Shown in pieces: positions 57,792 through 64,000 of a DNA stretch of 64,000 nt. The DNA comes from Mimachlamys varia (Eukaryota; Mollusca; Bivalvia; Pectinida; Pectinidae): the NCBI GenBank assembly GCA_947623455.1, contig OX392530.1, positions 35,185,405 to 35,249,404 on the forward strand, read 5' to 3'. How positions within the stretch are numbered: the stretch's first letter is position 1; every line of letters begins with the position of its first letter. Below the pieces are notes generated by a model. That model worked only from the letters and a program-made list of their open reading frames with translations, ran no database searches and had not been told where the DNA came from. Position numbers and translations under genes: made by a program.

Positions 57792-60700
57792 GTGTGTATA
57801 ATCACAGACTGTACTTGTACTGGTTACAATACACTGGTCCAGTCCACCCCGCATTACAGTGTGTATACTCACAGACTGTACTTACATTGGTTACAATACA
57901 CTGGTCCAGTGCCCCTCCCGGCACTACAGTGTGTAGAATCACAGATTGTACTTACACTGGTTACAATACACTGGTTAGAATACACTGGTCCAGTCCACTC
58001 CACACTACAGTGTATAGAATCACAGACTGTACTTACACTGGTTACAATACACTGGTCGGGTTCACCCAACATTACAGTGTGTAGAATCACAGACTGTACG
58101 TACATTGGTTACAATACTCTGGTCCAGTCCACCCCGCACTAAAGTGGGTAAAAGCACAGACTGTACTTACACTGGTTACAATACACTGGTTTAGTCCATC
58201 CCGCAATACAGTGTGTAGAATCACAGACTGTACTTACACTGGTTACAATACACTTGTCCAGTCCACACCGCACTACAGTGTGTAGAATCACAGACTGTAC
58301 TTACACTGGTTACAATACACTTGTCCAGTCCACACCGCACTACAGTGTGTAGAATCACAGATTGTACTTACACTGGTTACAATACACTGGTTACAATACA
58401 CTGGTTTAGTCCACCCAACACTACAGTGTGTAGAATCACAGACTGTACTTACAATGGTTGCAATACACTGGTCCAGTCCACCCCGCGCTACAATGTGGAG
58501 AATTACAAACTGTACCTACACTGGTTACACTACATGTACACTGGTCTAGTCCACCCCGCACTACAGTGTGTAGAATCACAGACTGTACTTAGTCTGGTTA
58601 CACTTTATGTATACTGGTCTAATCAACCCTGCAGTTCAGTATGTAGAATCATAGACTGTATTTACACTGGTTACAATACACTGGTCCAGTCCACCTCGCA
58701 CTACAGTGTGTATAATCACAGACTGTACTTATACTGGTTACAATACACTGGTCCAGTCCACTCCACACTACAGTGTGTAGAATCACAGACTGTACGTACA
58801 TTGGTTACAATACACTGGTCCAGTCCACCCTGCACTACAGTGTGTAGAAGCACAGACTGTACACTGTACTTACACTGGTTACAATACACTGGTCCAGTCC
58901 ACTCCACACTACAGTGTGTAGAATCACAGACTGTACTTACACTGGTTACAATACACTTGTCCAGTCCACACCGCACTACAGTGTGTAGAATCACAGATTG
59001 TACTTACACTGGTTACAATACACTGGTTAGAATGCACTGGTCCATTCCACCCCACACGATAGTGTGTAGAATCACAGACTGTACTTACTCTGGTTACACT
59101 ATATGTACACTGGTCTAATCAACCCTGCATTTCAGTATGTAGAATCATAGACTGTTCTTACTCTGGTTACACTATATGTACACTTGTCCAGTCAAACCTG
59201 CAGTTCAGTATGTAGAATCATAGACTGTACTTACACTGGTTACACTATATGTACACTGGTCCAGTCCACTCCACACTACAGTGTATAGAATCACAGACTG
59301 TACTTACACACTGGTTAGAATACACTGGTCAGGTTCACCCCACATTACAGTGTGTAGAATCACAGACTGTACTTACATTGGTAACAATACACTGGTCCAG
59401 TTCAATCTGCACTACAGTGTGTAGAATCACAGACTGTACTAAAACTGGTTACAATACACTGGTCCAGTCCACCCAACACTACAGTGTGTAAAATCACAGA
59501 CTGTACTTACACTGGTTACAATACACTGGTTAGAATGCACTGGTCCATTCCAGCCCACACTACAGTGTGTAGAATCACAGACTGTACTTACTCTGGTTAC
59601 ACTATATGTACACTGTTCCAGTCAACCCTGCAGTTCAGTATGTAGAATCATAGACCTTAATTACACTGGTCACAATACACTGGTCCAGTCCACCCTGCAC
59701 TACAGTGTATATAATCACACACTGTATTTATACTGGTTACAATACACTGGTCCAGTCCACCCCGCATTACAGTGTGTTTTAATCACAGACTGTACTTACA
59801 CTGGTTACAATACGCTGGTCCAGTCAACCCCGCATTGCAGTGTGTAGAATCACAGACTGTACTTACACTGGTTACAATACACTGGTCCAGTCCACCCCGC
59901 ACTACAGTGTGTAGAATCACAGACTGTTCTTACACTGGTGTTACAATACACTGGTCCAGTGCCCCCCCCCCCCCGCACTACAGTGTGTAGAATCACAGAC
60001 TGTACTTACTCTGGTTACACTTTATGTATACTGGTCTAATCAACCCTGCAGTTCAGTATGTATAATCATAGACTGTATTTACACTGGTTACAATACACTG
60101 GTCCACATCGCACTACAGTGTGTATAATCACAGACTGTACTTATACTGGTTACAATACACTGGTCCAGTCCACCCCGCATTACAGTGTGTATACTCACAG
60201 ACTGTACTTACATTGGTTACAATACACTGGTCCAGTGCCCCTCCCGGCACTACAGTGTGTAGAATCACAGATTGTACTTACACTGGTTACAATACACTGG
60301 TTAGAATACACTGGTCCAGTCCACTCCACACTACAGTGTATAGAATCACAGACTGTACTTACACTGGTTACAATACACTGGTCGGGTTCACCCAACATTA
60401 CAGTGTGTAGAATCACAGACTGTACGTACATTGGTTACAATACTCTGGTCCAGTCCACCCCGCACTAAAGTGGGTAAAAGCACAGACTGTACTTACACTG
60501 GTTACAATACACTGGTTTAGTCCATCCCGCAATACAGTGTGTAGAATCACAGACTGTACTTACACTGGTTACAATACACTTGTCCAGTCCACACCGCACT
60601 ACAGTGTGTAGAATCACAGACTGTACTTACACTGGTTACAATACACTTGTCCAGTCCACACCGCACTACAGTGTGTAGAATCACAGATTGTACTTACACT

Positions 60701-62440
60701 GGTTACAATACACTGGTTACAATACACTGGTTTAGTCCACCCAACACTACAGTGTGTAGAATCACAGACTGTACTTACAATGGTTGCAATACACTGGTCC
60801 AGTCCACCCCGCGCTACAATGTGGAGAATTACAAACTGTACCTACACTGGTTACACTACATGTACACTGGTCTAGTCCACCCCGCACTACAGTGTGTAGA
60901 ATCACAGACTGTACTTAGTCTGGTTACACTTTATGTATACTGGTCTAATCAACCCTGCAGTTCAGTATGTAGAATCATAGACTGTATTTACACTGGTTAC
61001 AATACACTGGTCCAGTCCACCTCGCACTACAGTGTGTATAATCACAGACTGTACTTATACTGGTTACAATACACTGGTCCAGTCCACCCCGCATTACAGT
61101 GTGTTTAATCACAGACTGTACTTACGCTGGTTATAATATACTGGTCCAGCCCACCACGCACTACAGTGTGTAGAATCACAGATTGTACTTACACTGATTA
61201 CAATACACTGGTTAGAATACACTGGTCAAGTCCAACCCACACTAGAGTGTGTAGAATCCCAGACTGTACTTACTCTGGTTACACTATATGTATACTGTTC
61301 TAATCAACCCCGCAGTTCAGTATGTAGAACCTAGACTGTATTTACACTGGTTACAATACACTGGTCCAGTCCACCTCGCAATACAGTGTATAGAATCACA
61401 GACTGTACTTACATTGGTTACAATACACTGGTCCAGTCCACCTCGCACTACAGTGTGTATACTCACAGACTGTACTTACATTGGTTACAATACACTGGTC
61501 CAGTGCCCCTCCCCGCACTACAGTGTGTAGAATCACAGATTGTACTTACACTGGTTACAATACACTGGTTAGAATACACTGGTCCAGTCCACCCCACACT
61601 ACAGTGTATAGAATCACAGACTGTACTTACACTGGTTACAATACACTGGTCAGGTTCACCCAACATTACAGTGTGTAGAATCACAGACTGTACGTACATT
61701 GGTTACAATACTCTGATCCAGTCCACCCCGCACAAAAGTGGGTAAAAGCACAGACTGTACTTACACTGGTTACAATACACTGGTTTAGTCCACCCCGCAA
61801 TACAGTGTGTAGAATCACAGACTGTACTTACACTGGTTACAATACACTTGTCCAGTCCACACCGCACTACATTGTGTAGAATCACAGACTGTACTTACAC
61901 TGGTTACAATACACTTGTCCAGTCCACACCGCACTACAGTGTGTAGAATCACAGATTGTACTTACACTGGTTACAATACACTGGTTACAATACACTGGTT
62001 TAGTCCACCCAAAATTGCAGTGTGTAGAATCACAGACTGTACTTACAGTGGTTGCAATACACTTGTCCAGTCCACACCGCACTACAGTGTGTAGAATCAC
62101 AGACTGTACTTACACTGGTTCTAATACACTGGTCCAGTCCAACCAACACTACAGTGTGTAGAATTACAGACTGTACTTACACTGGTTACAATACACTGGT
62201 CCAGTCCACCCTGCACTACAGTGTGTAGAAGCACAGACTGTACACTATACTTACACTGGTTACAATACACTGGTCCAGTCCACTCCACACTACAGTGTGT
62301 AGAATCACAGACTGTACGTACATTGGTTACAATACACTGGTCCAGTCCACCCTGCACTACAGTGTGTAGAAGCACAGACTGTACACTGTACTTACACTGG
62401 TTACAATACACTGGTCCAGTCCACTCCACACTACAGTGTG
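57792..62440 (+). repeat. 2,326-bp tandem duplication inside copy B
   Basis: Markers at 57,794, 57,869 and 58,321 recur at 60,120, 60,195 and 60,647, all exactly 2,326 bp later. In copy A (35.9-38.5 kb) this segment is single, and the offset to copy B rises from 21,858 to 24,184 there, a difference of 2,326. Edges are approximate. Confidence 0.75.
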
Positions 62441-64000
62441 TAGAATCACAGACTGTACTTACACTGGTTACAATACACTTGTCCAGTCCACACCGCACTA
62501 CAGTGTGTAGAATCACAAATTGTACTTACACTGGTTACAATACACTGGTTACAATACACTGGTTTAGTCCATCCAACACTACAGTGTGTAGAATCACAGA
62601 CTGTACTTACAATGGTTGCAATACACTGGTCCAGTCCACCCCGCGCTACAGTGTGGAGAATTACAAACTGTACCTACACTGGTTACACTACATGTACACT
62701 GGTCTAGTCCACCCCGCACTACAGTCGGTAGAATCAGAGACTGTACTTACGCTGGTTACAATACACTGGTCGAGTCCACCCCGCACTACAGTGTGTAGAA
62801 TCACAGACTGTACTTACTCTGGTTACACTTTGTGTATACTGGTCTAATTAACCCTGCAGTGCAGTATGTAGAATCATAGACTGTATTTACACTGGTTACA
62901 ATACACTGGTCCAGTCCACCTCGCACTACAGTGTGTATAATCACAGACTGTACTTATACTGGTTACAATACACTGGTCCAGTCCATCCCGCATTACAGTG
63001 TGTTTAATCACAGACTGTACTTACGCTGGTTCCAATACACTGGTCCAGTCCACCCCGCACTACAGTGTGTAGAATCACAGATTGTACTTACACTGATTAC
63101 AATACACTGGTTAGAATACACTGGTCCAGTCCAACCCACACTAGAGTGTGTAGAATACCAGACTGTACTTACACTGGTTACACTATATGTATACTGGTTT
63201 AATCAACCCCGCAGTTCAGTATGTAGAACCTAGACTGTATTTACACTGGTTACAATACACTGGTCCAGTCCACCTCGCACTACAGTGTGTATACTCACAG
63301 ACTGTACTTACATTGGTTACAATACACTGGTCCAGTGCCCCTCCCCGCACTACAGTGTGTAGAATCACAGATTGTACTTACACTGGTTACAATACAGTGG
63401 TTAGAATACACTGGTCCAGTCCACCCCACACTACAGTGTATAGAATCACAGACTGTACTTACACTGGTTACAATACACTGGTCAGGTTCACCCAACATTA
63501 CAGTGTGTAGAATCACAGACTGTACGTACATTGGTTACAATACTCTGGTCCAGTCCACCCCGCACTAAAGTGGGTAAAAGCACAGACTGTACTTACACTG
63601 GTTACAATACACTGGTTTAGTCCATCCCGCAATACAGTGTGTAGAATCACAGACTGTACTTACACTGGTTACAATACACTTGTCCAGTCGACACCGCACT
63701 ACAGTGTGTAGAATCACAGACTGTACTTACACTGGTTACAATACACTTGTCCAGTCCACACCGCACTACAGTGTGTAGAATCACAGATTGTACTTACACT
63801 GGTTACAATACACTGGTTACAATACACTGGTTTAGTCCACCCAACATTACAGTGTGTAGAATCACAGACTATACTTACAATGGTTGCAATATACTTGTCC
63901 AGTCCACACCGCACTACAGTGTGTAGAATCACAGACTGTTCTTACACTGGTTACAATACACTGGTCCAGTCCACCCTGCACTACAGTGTGTAGAAGCACA

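Larger units (their letters stand above)
26777..64000 (+). repeat. 67-bp satellite array, segment 2 (continues past the window)
   Basis: Same monomer and orientation as segment 1, resuming exactly where the 3.36-kb insertion ends. Length divided by 67 gives about 555 units. It contains more 73-bp monomers and more GTGCCCCC or CAGCCCCC C-run variants than segment 1, plus an about 75-bp type with CTGTACACTGTACTT. The array has not ended at base 64,000. Open frames reach 265 codons (58,321-59,118) but are repeat artefacts. Confidence 0.95.
47509..64000 (+). repeat. Macro-duplication copy B (empty insertion site, runs off the window)
   Basis: Partner of 21,255-40,000. Several hundred-base stretches are identical in translation, such as 48,951-49,205 and 22,703-22,957. 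It keeps the uninterrupted target at 49,655-49,670. Confidence 0.75.

Noticed and set aside
58321..59118. 265-codon open frame in the satellite, and many others of 60-246 codons on both strands
   Set aside because: They consist only of satellite monomers, end at the same monomer positions, occur on both strands, and rotate frame with each 67-bp unit. No start context, splice pattern or family supports them.
11461..64000. CRISPR-like array (regular repeats)
   Set aside because: There are no unique spacers between short repeats; whole monomers are repeated and the setting is a eukaryotic gene.

Overview
Eukaryotic nuclear DNA, most likely from a bivalve mollusc or another lophotrochozoan invertebrate. 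The signs are AT-rich introns, GT-AG splicing, an EGF-repeat receptor fused to a tyrosine phosphatase, and dispersed repeats of a kind I associate with bivalves. The species call is an inference. No bacterial, organellar, rRNA, tRNA or CRISPR features were seen.

Region 1 (1 to about 11,460) holds 14 exons of one gene read on the minus strand. In transcription order these are nine EGF-like exons (11,041 down to 4,009), a transmembrane exon, three cytoplasmic exons, and the first exon of a protein tyrosine phosphatase (PTP) catalytic domain. The last two exons carry K-N-R-F and then Y-D-H-S-R and Y-I-N-A-N-Y-I. Every splice phase is compatible with the next. The gene is open at both ends: the rest of the phosphatase lies left of base 149, and the signal peptide and first exons lie right of 11,041. 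Two EGF exons with their introns are a tandem duplicate of the next two. Introns contain copies of a dispersed repeat.

Region 2 (about 11,461 to 23,414 and 26,777 to the window end) is a huge tandem array of a 67-bp monomer, roughly 700 units judged by length, with 73-bp, about 75-bp and 81-bp variants and C-tract variants. It has nested higher-order structure: about 2.66-2.9 kb units at 11.8-20.5 kb, 3.5 kb and 2.3 kb tandem units, and a duplication of more than 17 kb joining about 21.3-40 kb to about 47.5-64 kb. Because the EGF exon at 11,041 needs an upstream exon, the array probably lies inside a giant intron of the receptor gene or in its 5' region. The many open frames in the array come from the repeat, not from genes.

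Region 3 (23,415-26,776) is a 3,362-bp insertion that splits the array. The second copy of the macro-duplication keeps the empty site at 49,661-49,662. The alignment offset falls from 26,248 to 22,884 across the insertion, exactly 3,364 bp, so the element plus a 2-bp TT duplication accounts for all of it. The insertion has near-matching CCC/GGG ends, subterminal arrays of the palindrome AAGTATACTT at both ends, a SINE-like piece, a small nested inverted-repeat element, a promoter-like segment with ETS-like and YY1-like sites, and gene-like exons. It is the best candidate in the window for an undescribed mobile element.
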